Of a stretch of DNA of 64,000 nucleotides, positions 54,470 through 63,429 are shown in pieces. Below the pieces are notes generated by a model. The model saw only the letters and a list, made by a program, of their open reading frames with translations, did not search any database and had not been told where the DNA came from. Position numbers and translations under genes: made by a program. Position 1 is the stretch's first letter, and every line of letters begins with the position of its first letter. The DNA comes from Prorocentrum cordatum (Eukaryota; Sar; Dinophyceae; Prorocentrales; Prorocentraceae): contig CAUYUJ010016349.1 in NCBI GenBank assembly GCA_963575745.1, positions 198,902 through 262,901 on the forward strand, read 5' to 3'.

Positions 54470-54785
54470 CAACTCAGCTGCATGCTGGGTGCCAGCGTCG
54501 CCTGTTTTTTTTCTGCGGCATGGGGGGGTGGGGAGGCGGCGGACGATGAGCATCGCGAGCACGATCGCCGTATATAGCATTTAACGATTAGGGTCAGGGG
54601 TGGGACGAGGGCAGGGCGCGTGCTCACGTTCCAGTTCCGAGCTTCTCGCCATTGCCGCTGCTGGCACAGCAGTCGTTTGCGGCCAATTAGATTGGGTGGG
54701 CTGTTTGGGGACCGTTCAGCGTTCAGCGCAGGCTCGGTTGAGCACGTGATTGTCTTCCTCCTCCTCCTCCTCCTCCTACCTGCCT
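54470..54785. other. no gene seen
   Basis: Short T and G runs near 54,505-54,535 and a CCT tract near 54,757-54,780. Otherwise unremarkable. Confidence 0.5.
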
Positions 54786-55555
54786 GTGATCCGCCGCAGA
54801 ACGAACGCCCCCAAAGATCAACCAAACGAGCGCCTCCAAAAACCCGCCGCACCGAGCGCCCCCACGGATCCGCCACCCGCCGCGGAACGAGCACCCCCAG
54901 AGATCCACGAAAACAAACACCCCCAAAGATCAGCCAACACGAGCACCCCAACCATATCAGCCAAACCGAGCGCGCTACCGAACGCGCACCCCCAACCATC
55001 CACCATCAAGAGCACCCCCAACGACCCGCCAAAACGAGCACCCCCAAGGGTCCGCCACCCCCCACGGAAAGAGCACCCTCAACGACCCGCCACTACAAAC
55101 ACCATCAACGGCCAACCACAACGAGCACCACCACACATCCTCCAAACCGAGCACCTCCCAAATATCAGCCATCCGCCACGGAACGAGGACCTCAAAGATC
55201 AGCCAAAACAAACACCCCCATCGACCCGCCAAAACGAGCACCCCCAGGGACCCGCCAAAACGAGCACCCCCACGTATCAGCTAAAACGAGCACTCTCAAG
55301 GATCAGACATCCGCCGCGGAACGAGCACCTCCAACGATCTGCCAAGCCAAGCACCCCCAAAGATCCGCCAACACGAGCACCCCCAACGATCACCCAACAC
55401 GAACACTCCCAAAGCCCTGCCAAACCGATCACCCCCAAGGATCCGCCATCCGCCGCGTAACGAACACCCCCAACGATCAGCCAAAACAAACACACCCGAA
55501 GATCCGCCACCACAAGCACCCCCCCAGAGATCAGCCAAACCGACACCCCACGGCG
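54786..55555. repeat. CGAGCACCCCCAAAGATCCGCCA minisatellite
   Basis: About 25 diverged units of 25-33 bp (ACGAGCACCCCCAAAGATC, variants with AGCCAAAAC or CGCCACC). The open frames across it are repeat artefacts. Confidence 0.9.
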
Positions 55556-55639
55556 CGCGCGGTGGGGGGCGGGGGGGGGGCCTAGAAAATATGTTCAAGC
55601 CATCACAGAAGGAAACAGAAAACAGTCTAACTTCTAACA

Positions 55640-55665
55640 CGCCCCAACGTGCGAGGCACGGTGGT
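55640..55665 (+). repeat. orphan right terminus of the E-element type
   Basis: ACGTGCGAGGCACGGTGGTGGATGTT closely resembles the E3 right end (58,948-58,973), including the CGAGGCACGGTGG core. No matching left end is evident upstream, so this may be a truncated or solo end. Confidence 0.5.
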
Positions 55666-55720
55666 GGATGTTATTCATATCATTCTCAAAGGTCTTTGCC
55701 AATATGCCGTCGCCCTGAGC

Positions 55721-55848
55721 GGCCGCCTATTAGCAACGAAACGTGCCGTGCCAAGCTCGCTCTCATCATCTTCGCGCGGCGGCGACGGTGGGCGCCCCCG
55801 CGGTGGGGGCGAGCCTGGCACAGCACGCGTTGTTGCTAATAGGTCGCC
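55721..55848. repeat. 128-bp foldback (inverted-repeat) element
   Basis: Arms 55,721-55,760 and 55,809-55,848 are about 40 bp each, near-complementary and enclosing a 48-bp loop. They share CCTATTAGCAAC at the outside and GTGCC(A/C)..CTCGC inside. MITE-like, or a structured RNA. Confidence 0.8.
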
Positions 55849-56561
55849 GCAACTCGGCGCGGTTGTTGTTAACCCTCTGGGCGCCTTGTTCGGGCCAGCT
55901 TGACGCCTGCTTGGTTTTCCCTCGGAGCTCACTAAGGGCTCTTTCGAAGATGGCCTAAAGGTGCCTCCCTCCCGAGGAGGAGAGAACCCGCCCCACGGAT
56001 GCCTGAGCAGGATGCAGGTGATCTTAGCCACGCAGTCACATGTTTGAGCCAGAATGGCAAGTTCAAGCGTGACCGTGTTGGTGGCGAAGGCCCCCTCTTC
56101 GGGTCTATCACCATCACCGTCGCCAGCGCCATAATCATGCGCATTACCAACGCCATAACACAATGCACGCCATCACTGCACTTAAACCGGAGTTTGCCTA
56201 AGTCGCGCTGTATTGGATTGTGCTGTACTGTGTGGGGTCCATGCGCTACTGTTTGGGGTCGATGGTCTATGTTGCTACTGTTTAGGGTCCACGCTATATT
56301 TGTTTGGGGTCCATGATGCTACTGTTTGGGGTCCAAGCTGCATATGTTTGGGTTGACGTCGCTAAAGCTTGGGGCTAATGATGATGAGTCGGATGGCAAT
56401 GGCGATGAGAGTCGAATGAGTATGTAATAGTTGGGGGTCCAAGAGCGAGAGCCGACGTTCTCAGCGTTGATGGAAGTCCAACTGATGCAATCGAGGCTCG
56501 CGAAGTTCTTGCATAGTGACGCTTGACCGAGCGTTGTCCGCCAATTGTAGTTCTGCTCGGC
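55849..56561 (+). other. upstream region of gene B with TGTTTGGGGTC minisatellite
   Basis: 56,215-56,370 has six or seven TACTGTTTGGGGTCCATG units. No gene. The ATG of gene B follows at 56,562. No clear spliced-leader relic. Confidence 0.6.
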
Positions 56562-57693
56562 ATGTGCGATGACAAAACGGAGAGCCAGTCAGCGATTGGC
56601 GGTTTCGGCGTGGAGGATGCATTATGGTTGAATGAGGCCGATGCTGGCTCCTCGGTGGCAGAGCAGGTTGAGATGAAGAGTGAGCCGCCCACGCCGGTGC
56701 CTTGCAAGTCAGCCGTGCATCTGCCGGATGTGATTTCACCCAGGACGCCCGCGGCGCCCCCGCCTCCCAGCGCTTGCAAGCGCCCGAAGGCCGAGAAGAG
56801 GCAGTCGCCGTCTGCTTCTTCGAGGGGTGACGCATGCGCCGTAGCGGACGCGGTGCAGCCCCAGCGGCAAGGACGGCTCAGCAGGAAAGCGGCAATCGAC
56901 CTCCAGGAGGCGTTGGAGTCAGGCATCTCGATCGCACGCCCGCGGGACACCGACGACAGCGTGATCCAGCGGGAGCAGGCCCTCGGCGGTGTCGATGATG
57001 ATGGCTCGACAATTCACAGGTGGTCCATCGATGCGAAGTTGCCGAGCGGCGTCGTGTGTGGTGGTTTGAGTCGGATACGGGGCACGCTCAATGACGTCCA
57101 TTGCGTTCGACTGGCCACGATGGAGTGGTTCGACGCCTACATCCCAAGCACCATGCAATCTCTCATGCGCCGCCTCACGGACTACGAGGGCGACTGCGTC
57201 GGCGGGGTCGACCTCGAGTTGGAGATTGCCTACAAGCAGCTCGCCAGTCGCGCCGCCGCACTCATTCTGTTGCATAAGGGCCTGAAAGCTTACCTCGATA
57301 CCCGCAAGTCGTCCGAGTTAGTTGCCACCCTGAAGCCATTCAACGTCATCAGGGCGTTCCTCAAGGCTATAGATCGGGACCTGGCCCCCGACCTGTCCGC
57401 CGTGCACGCCCACGCTGTCTTTGTCCAGACCTTCATCGATGGCAATAGCATTGTTGATGCACTTGCGACGTTGGACGCCAAGGATCTCGCGATCTCCCAC
57501 GGGAAGATCCAGGAGTACTGGAAGACACTTGCGAGTGCCGACGATGATGAGAAAGGCGCCAACGCAAAGGACGAACAGCGCAGCTCAGACGAAGGCGACG
57601 ACACAGGTACGAAGAGGAGGAAACGGAGGAAGGCGACGGCGAAGAAGGCGTCACAGAAGCAGGGGGGCTCACGTCATGTTCGATATCTGACTG
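56562..57693 (+). CDS. gene B exon 1, unrecognised protein
   Basis: The ATG at 56,562 (MCDDKTESQSAIGGFGVEDA) opens 377 codons. The N-terminal third is disordered (PPTPVPCKSAVHLPD, PRTPAAPPPPSACKRPKAEK). Then comes a helical region: CVRLATMEWFDAYIPSTMQS, LMRRLTDYEGDCVGG, LEIAYKQLASRAAALILLHK, LKAYLDTRKSSELVATLKPF. The end is acidic then strongly basic (TGTKRRKRRKATAKKASQKQ), a likely nuclear signal, before RYLTG at the border of E3. No known domain; repeated helices suggest a structural or scaffold protein, but this is inference. Confidence 0.7.
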
Positions 57694-57770
57694 GCCTTCG
57701 GCACATCCCGCCACCGTGCTTGGGTGGTCGGTCTGGGGCCGATGCCGTCTGTATGCCCAAGGGGTGCCGA

Positions 57771-58135
57771 ACAAGTACCACTCGAGGCATGTCGGGGGTA
57801 CGCCTCAAATGGTATCGAACAAATCTCACTTGAGGCATGCCGCATGCCCGCTGTGTGCATGCACGTGAGGCCTGTCGGGCGCATGCCTCAAATGGTACCA
57901 AGCAAATACCACTTGAGGCATGTCGGCAGTATGCATGAAGCGGCACCGAACGCGTACCACTTGAGGCATGCCCGTTGTATGCGCCAAGCGGTACCACTCA
58001 CGTACCACTGTAGGCATGCCGTCGGTATGCCTCAAATGGTACCCAACAAATTCCAATTGAAGCATGGCGGCGGTATGCTGTTTCGGTACCACTTGAAGCA
58101 TGTCACATGTCCGTTGTATGCCTCATGTGGTACGT
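57771..58135. repeat. hairpin minisatellite in E3
   Basis: About seven units of roughly 50 bp (ACCACTTGAGGCATG, loop, TATGCCTCAAATGGTACC), homologous to the array at 43,125-43,430. Confidence 0.87.
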
Positions 58136-58189
58136 GTGCCTGGGGGAGGGCCAGAGACCGCATGGACGTTAGTTGGGATCTCGTGGCTG

Positions 58190-58790
58190 GCCTCTCGGGG
58201 GGGCCTCTGGTAGGCAAGTGTGGGGCCTCTTGGGGGTCATGTTGGAGCGTCTTGGGACATATGTTAGGCCTCTTGCTTGGGGCGTCCCCAAGGCCGTTCG
58301 GAAGCCTCCTGGGGCCTCCTTGGGGCCCCTTGGGGCCTCCTGGAAGGCGTCTTGGGGCGGAAAGCTAAGGTTTCCAGTTGCTGGTCACACTCCGAGACCC
58401 TCATTCCGCCTGTCTTGGGGGCCCCTTGGGTCGTCCTGGGCGGCTCTTGGACCGTCTTGGTGCCCTTTGGGGCCGTCGTGGGGACGCCTTGGGGGCATCG
58501 TGGGCCGCCGTGTAACGATCTTGGGGGGGCTCTTGGGCCGTCTTGGAGCGTCGGAAAGCCGAAACGGCGATGAGGGAACCAACATAGAAGAAACCAATGA
58601 AAATCAACGACTGGTGCCTGTTGGGCCCTCGTGGGCGGCATCTTGGGTCTTGGAGGCCTCTTCGGCAGTCGTGGGGCCATGTTGGGCGTCTTGGGGCGAT
58701 ATGTCGGCGACTCGGGGGCGTCTTGGACAATCCTCGGAAACCTCTCGGGGCCCTCTTGGCCAATCTCGGGGCCCTCTTGGGTCGGAACAA
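58190..58790. repeat. GGGGCCTCTTGGGGCGTCTTGGGG minisatellite in E3
   Basis: Diverged units of 18-25 bp, the same orientation as 44,500-44,700 and opposite to 46,130-46,390. Confidence 0.82.
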
Positions 58791-58982
58791 GTCACGCGGG
58801 AAGCTGCGCCAAGCCCCAGGGGGGGCACGCCAGCACGCGGTGAGCCCCGAGAGATGCTGCAATTTGGGCACTGGCCCAGGCCCCCTTGGGGCTGGGGACT
58901 GAGGCTCAAGGGATGGGGCAAAGTACTTGGGGACACGCCCACTCCATGCCTCGAGGCACGGTGGCGGATGTTTCCCGAGCTG

Positions 58983-59130
58983 CTCAAGCCGCCGCCCGTC
59001 CACGTTTTCAAGACCTTGTCCGAATGCTTCAAGCAGGTCTTCTACAGGATCCCCGCGAAGGCGATTGCTGGGCCAACTGTTTGCGTCTGGGTCGGGGCGG
59101 CCTCGTCGGGCTGTGTTCTCTCGGCTCGCG
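58983..59130 (+). CDS. gene B exon 2 (short, borders approximate)
   Basis: In the frame that also gives an in-phase join to exon 1: AQAAARPRFQDLVRMLQAG, LLQDPREGDCWANCLRLGRG, GLVGLCSLGSR, then a possible GT donor near 59,130. Other frames are open too (one reads FPELLKPPPVHVFKTL), so frame choice is tentative. Confidence 0.4.
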
Positions 59131-59465
59131 CGTGGGGCGGGGGCCTCCCGAGGGGCCCAATAGGGTGGGGCGCAGGCAGGAGACGACGCAGGTGGAGGTG
59201 GAGGAGGGAGTAGACCCAAGTCGGGCACAGGGAGTTTAACGATATGCTTAGGAGAAGTCGCCAGTCTAAGCACCCCTGGTAAAAATGCGAACGTGGGCCT
59301 CATGAGGGTCTGTCCCTCATCGAGCGTCGGGCGCTGGCTGACGCGTTCGGATCAGGAGGTCCAGGGGCTGGTGGCTCATGGGCTTCAGGCCCGTCGGATT
59401 CTGTCTACTCGTGGGTCATGGGCGATGTTGTCTGGCTATGGGTTCTGGTTTGAACATTGCTTCAG
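59131..59465 (+). other. gene B intron
   Basis: Ends in a good acceptor ACATTGCTTCAG at 59,465. No terminal motif of the E type is visible. GGTGGCTCATGGGCTTCAGG (59,369) is echoed by GGGTCATTGGCTTCAGG (59,525) in exon 3. Confidence 0.5.
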
Positions 59466-60719
59466 GGTCGTCCAATGGTGTCTGACCTGGTAGTTGACGC
59501 GTCTGATTTGTCTGAACTGATCTTGGGTCATTGGCTTCAGGCCGAGGTCAGTCCCCGACAATATGTTCTCCCTTGCCCTTGCGAGGCGATGAAGGATGCG
59601 AAGTCTGTGGATGTGTTAATCAAGGAGATCGCGGCTGTGAGCGCCAAATGGGACGACGTGATGTGCGGGCAGACCGGCGCCCAGACTTTCTCCAACATGC
59701 TTCACAGTTGTTCGGTGATTTGGCAGAGCGCCTCCCACGATGATAGGAAGAAGCCAGAGGTTGCAAAAGTTCGGCTGGCGCGCCGAGACATCATCGCGGC
59801 GGCGCGCTCGGACGCTCCTCCGTTGTCGGACTTCGCCAGGGCCATGGCGGGCCTTCCCGAGACAGGGTACGAGGTGACGAGGTTGGCGATGGGCTGCGCT
59901 AAAGAGCTAGCGCAGGCGGGCATCGAGGATGAGATCGTGGAGCAGAAGTTCAGCGCGTCGGAGGAGTACTTCATCAAGTGCATGGGCCCCGCTATCGAGG
60001 ATGGTGCGGCTTGGCTGATGAATGGCATCGAAGGCAGACGCGTGGACATGACTACCATGTGAAGGACGATTGCGCACGTGCAGTCGTACGTATCTGACCT
60101 CTTGGATTGCTCGACGAGGTGGTCGTCTGGTGCGTTGCGGGAGCACCTCCAAGATATGATGGACGGCTGCGAGAATTCTCTTCGAGTGTCGTGCTGGGCC
60201 AACTTCGTCATGGTGGCCGATGCTCGCGACGTTCTGGTGGACAAGCTGAGGTCGATCACAGATGCAAATGAGCCGAGTTCCGAGGGCAAGCAGGCCACTG
60301 CCGAGGAGTCTGGAGGCGGCGACGTCATTGTGAAGGGACAGCCCGTCGAGGAGGGCAACGTACCAGTCGTGTCTGGAGCTCCTCTCGCCCGCCACTTGCC
60401 TGCCGCGGCGCTTGCCGACATCAAGACGTTGTCGGAAAGAGTGGGCGAGTTCGGGACCGCGGCGATGGTAGTCGTTGATTGCGTTCAGAAGTGGATCGAA
60501 GTGTTGATCAAGAAGATTGGCGAGGATATCATCACGGCTGAGCTGCAATCCTTCTCAGTGCCATTGCCGCGCGAGGCGTCGGCGCAGCTGCAGCAGAACA
60601 TCAAGGTTCTCCTTGATATGGCAAGCCACCTCATCGCCTGGGCGCAGGTCTGCGAGAGCGACTGCATGTCCCCTTCAGCCAGGTTCGAGCAGCTGACGCC
60701 CGATAGCAAGTATCCACTG
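59466..60719 (+). CDS. gene B exon 3, interrupted by one in-frame TGA
   Basis: The frame reads VLPCPCEAMKDAKSVDVLIK, EIAAVSAKWDDVMCGQTGAQ, FARAMAGLPETGYEVTRLAM, YFIKCMGPAIEDGAAWLMNG, DMTTM, then TGA at 60,060-60,062. It resumes in the same frame as RTIAHVQSYVSDLLDCSTRW, VSCWANFVMVADARDVLVDK, continuing to FEQLTPDSKYPL at the border of E4. Protein-like composition on both sides says the stop interrupts one exon: a TGG-to-TGA change, read-through, base-call error, or early pseudogenisation. Helical, no known domain. Confidence 0.65.
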
Positions 60720-61965
60720 CCTGCGGCAAGCCCCGCCACCGTGCCTGTCCAGCTGCCTGCGCGAGGAAGCACTGGTGTCCGCTGCCAGTGTTCCAACTTG
60801 AGACGCATTGCGTCTCCAATCTTGATGGTGGCGGTAATGATGGTGGTGGCGGTGATGCTGAAGATGACGATGATGATGATGATAATGATGATGATGCAAT
60901 GATGATGGTGGTGATGATGATGATGATCATCATCATCATCATCATGATGACGATGGCAGGAGTGTCACATGCGACGAAGACGGTAAGGATGATTGCGGTG
61001 ATCATTAAACAAACGATGGAGGTCCGTGACGGTAATGATGATGATACGGTATGGTGGTGATCTCCAGCGGGGCAAGCGCCGAAACTGTCATGCGTGACGC
61101 CTCGGCCGTTACGGGAGAACGGAGACGGCGATGATGATGAGACAGAGTAATATGAGACCCGTCGCATGTGACACGTTCCGTCTGCACTTCTCGGAAGCGT
61201 CGCGCGCGGCCCGTCTGCCGTTTCTGAGCGGACGAAGCCATCAAAGATGATGTTGGCGATGGCCTCGCTCGACATCGGTCCCGAAACCGTCTTGCGTGAC
61301 ATCTCGGCCGTTTCGGGGCGGACGAAGACGGCGTTGGTGATGAGGGGTAGGGGGGGAGGGGAAATTGGGGAGAAAAAAAAAAGCACATGCGGCACATGCG
61401 GCATGCGGCACCTTCCGTCTTCACGCCCCGAAGACCCCGATGCAAGTTTGAGGGGGTGTCTCGAGCGAGCCGCTCCGTTGCAAACAAAACTGATGGAACC
61501 AAATCAAATGGTATTTGAAATTTGAAGCATGTCGTAATGTTCTGCCGCGTTTGATGTCATCAGATGGCGCTTTGAACGGCGTCCTAGGTCCTAGACGCAT
61601 CCCTTTACACGTCCCACGTTTCGAGGATGTCTCATGCGAAACTGCGCCTTTTAAAGTTTCGAGGGTTAGAGTTGGGTCCTCGATTTCAACGCCACCGTTG
61701 CCCGAGGATGTATCAGGCGCAACGCGCAACTTTAGCATGATGCATCTGAGGATACGGCCCCCTAGCGTGTGATCGTTGCGGGGATGTCTCCGACGACATT
61801 GTCGATCTTCGGGAGGAAGGCTCTCAAACGGGCCGAGACCCGTCTGCCGAGCCTTACCCCTCCTCAAGAGACCCGTGTAGGGAAAGCAGGTCAGGGCCTT
61901 ACCCGTGCCCAGTACGTGGCAGTCCTTCACGCCTCAACGTGCCAGGTGGCACGGCGGCGGGTCTG
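60720..61965 (+). mobile_element. E4: introner-like insertion in gene B (body family 1)
   Basis: The left end is CCTGCGGCAAGCCCCGCCACC (TIR 60,732-60,745), the right end GGCACGGCGGCGGG (61,948-61,961) after GTGCCAG. The body has GAT/ATC repeats (60,860-60,950), ATGCGACGAAGACGG (60,969) and GCGGCACCTTCCGTCTTCAC (61,405) shared with E1, and GAGGATGTCTCATGCG (61,623). CTG is present at 60,717-60,719 and 61,963-61,965, in the same codon phase; removing one copy and the insert joins SKYPL to MGLVSFAKVHVR without a stop. A later acceptor (TTTGCAAAG, 61,990) with a donor GTGCC at 60,741 is also in phase. Confidence 0.72.
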
Positions 61966-63429
61966 ATGGGTTTGGTCTCGTTTGCAAAGGTGCACGTCAG
62001 ACATGCGAATGATCAAGACATCGCCTCCAGGTTTAGCATGCGCGTTCTTGGTGAAGATATGGTCGACTCGATGGGAGATATCGTGCAATCATTGTTGGAC
62101 GCATTCGGTGGCTTTGTTCGCTCTCTGGGCGAATCTGTGTATGAGAGCCACGTGCAGACGACCATCCAGCATTGGCTTGGTGAAGTCATCGTGTCAGACA
62201 TGAAGCTAGCAGCTGTTGCGGAGACCACGTTGCTGGGACTAGACCTCGCTTCGGTCTTGCCGCGATTGTTGACCCATCCTTCCGTGGACACGGTGTGCAA
62301 CCGTTCGTGTTTCGAGCTCGTTGGCGACGATACGGATGCCAAAGCTTTCCGCTCTGTCACTCATAACGCTGCCATGCGGATGCTCCGCAAATTCTGCAGC
62401 AAAGCTGAGGTTGAGCAGATCGAGGTTTCCGCGTTCAGCCTCCAGGACGGTTCTAAATGCACGTTGCGCACCGACGTGGTCTTCGCTGTCTTGTCGGCGA
62501 TCTGCTCTACGAAAGACATTGCATGCGTGGCATGCTACTTGCATCGTGACCTCGTCGAGCCCCACGCCCAGGGAATGTGCATCTCCAGGAACATGCTGTT
62601 CGAGCGCCTGACATTCCTCCTTGGCCGCTTCTACACCGAGCTGGTGTCGCTCGAGGCCGTCGTCGTTGGCGAGGAGGCCCATGAGGTGGAGACGTTGGGG
62701 GTCGTGATGAGTACGCCGCTCTCTGAGATTCGGCAGTGGCGCAACCTCATGGCCCTCTTCAGCGGTCGGGTCACGAACGCCATCCTGGAGGCGTATTGCA
62801 GGGTGCTTCGCGCGGGCATCGAGACCTGCCAGAAGTCGATTCCAGATTGGGAGGCCGCCTTCGACGAGAATGGCGTGTTCATGGAGGCCGTCGCCAAACA
62901 GGAGGCCAACAACAAACTGAATAAGGTGATCGCTAGCCACAACGATGTCCAACGGACGGTGAGCGCCATGAACCAGGCAGCCGTGTTTCTCAAGGTCAAT
63001 CCGAAGCTCAAGGAGAATGAGATCATGAAGAATGCTGTCGCGGTGGCGCTCACCACGATGCAGAAGGCGAACGTTGCTTCGATTTTCATCGCTGGCGTGG
63101 CGGAGATGTCGGTGCTCCGCACGAGCAGGGACGGCCACACGAGGGCAGCAGATTTCCTGGCCAAGCACAAAGCTGCAGCCCCTGCCCTGCCAGCCTCGTT
63201 CTGGGCTGGGTTTCAGAGCATCGCCGATCACGCCAGTTCAGCGGCAGCGGAGAGCGCGGAGGCCGCGAAGGCGGCCTGCGCGAGCTCTGCGAAGGCAGAG
63301 CCCGCGAATGCGCAGCCAGCCGAGGCGGAGGGCCAGGCGGCAAGCGCGGCGGCCAGGCCAGATGACGCCGCGGGCGCGGGGCGGCCCAAGGGCCTCAAGC
63401 GCCCCCGCCGCGGCAAGACAACGCCCTAG
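61966..63429 (+). CDS. gene B last exon
   Basis: The frame opens with MGLVSFAKVHVRHANDQDIA and runs to TAG at 63,427-63,429. The body is helical and soluble: MVDSMGDIVQSLLDAFGGFV, FELVGDDTDAKAFRSVTHNA, AAMRMLRKFCSKAEVEQIEV, FERLTFLLGRFYTELVSLEA, CQKSIPDWEAAFDENGVFME. It ends in an Ala/Glu-rich tract and a basic C-terminus (GRPKGLKRPRRGKTTP), a probable nuclear signal. Together with exons 1-3 the protein would have at least 1,300 residues. The family is not recognised. Confidence 0.74.
   Translation: MGLVSFAKVHVRHANDQDIASRFSMRVLGEDMVDSMGDIVQSLLDAFGGFVRSLGESVYESHVQTTIQHWLGEVIVSDMKLAAVAETTLLGLDLASVLPRLLTHPSVDTVCNRSCFELVGDDTDAKAFRSVTHNAAMRMLRKFCSKAEVEQIEVSAFSLQDGSKCTLRTDVVFAVLSAICSTKDIACVACYLHRDLVEPHAQGMCISRNMLFERLTFLLGRFYTELVSLEAVVVGEEAHEVETLGVVMSTPLSEIRQWRNLMALFSGRVTNAILEAYCRVLRAGIETCQKSIPDWEAAFDENGVFMEAVAKQEANNKLNKVIASHNDVQRTVSAMNQAAVFLKVNPKLKENEIMKNAVAVALTTMQKANVASIFIAGVAEMSVLRTSRDGHTRAADFLAKHKAAAPALPASFWAGFQSIADHASSAAAESAEAAKAACASSAKAEPANAQPAEAEGQAASAAARPDDAAGAGRPKGLKRPRRGKTTP

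Larger units (their letters stand above)
57694..58982 (+). mobile_element. E3: introner-like insertion in gene B (body family 2)
   Basis: The left end is CCTTCGGCACATCCCGCCACC (TIR 57,707-57,720), the right end GGCACGGTGGCGGA (58,955-58,968) after CATGCCTCGAG. The body has a hairpin array (57,771-58,135), a TCTTGGGG minisatellite (58,190-58,790) and a segment from about 58,850 that matches E2 (43,460-43,583). CTG at 57,691-57,693 and 58,980-58,982 permits an in-frame join to AQAAARPRFQDLVRMLQAG. The direct repeat is only 3 bp, so this border is the weakest of the four. Confidence 0.66.
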
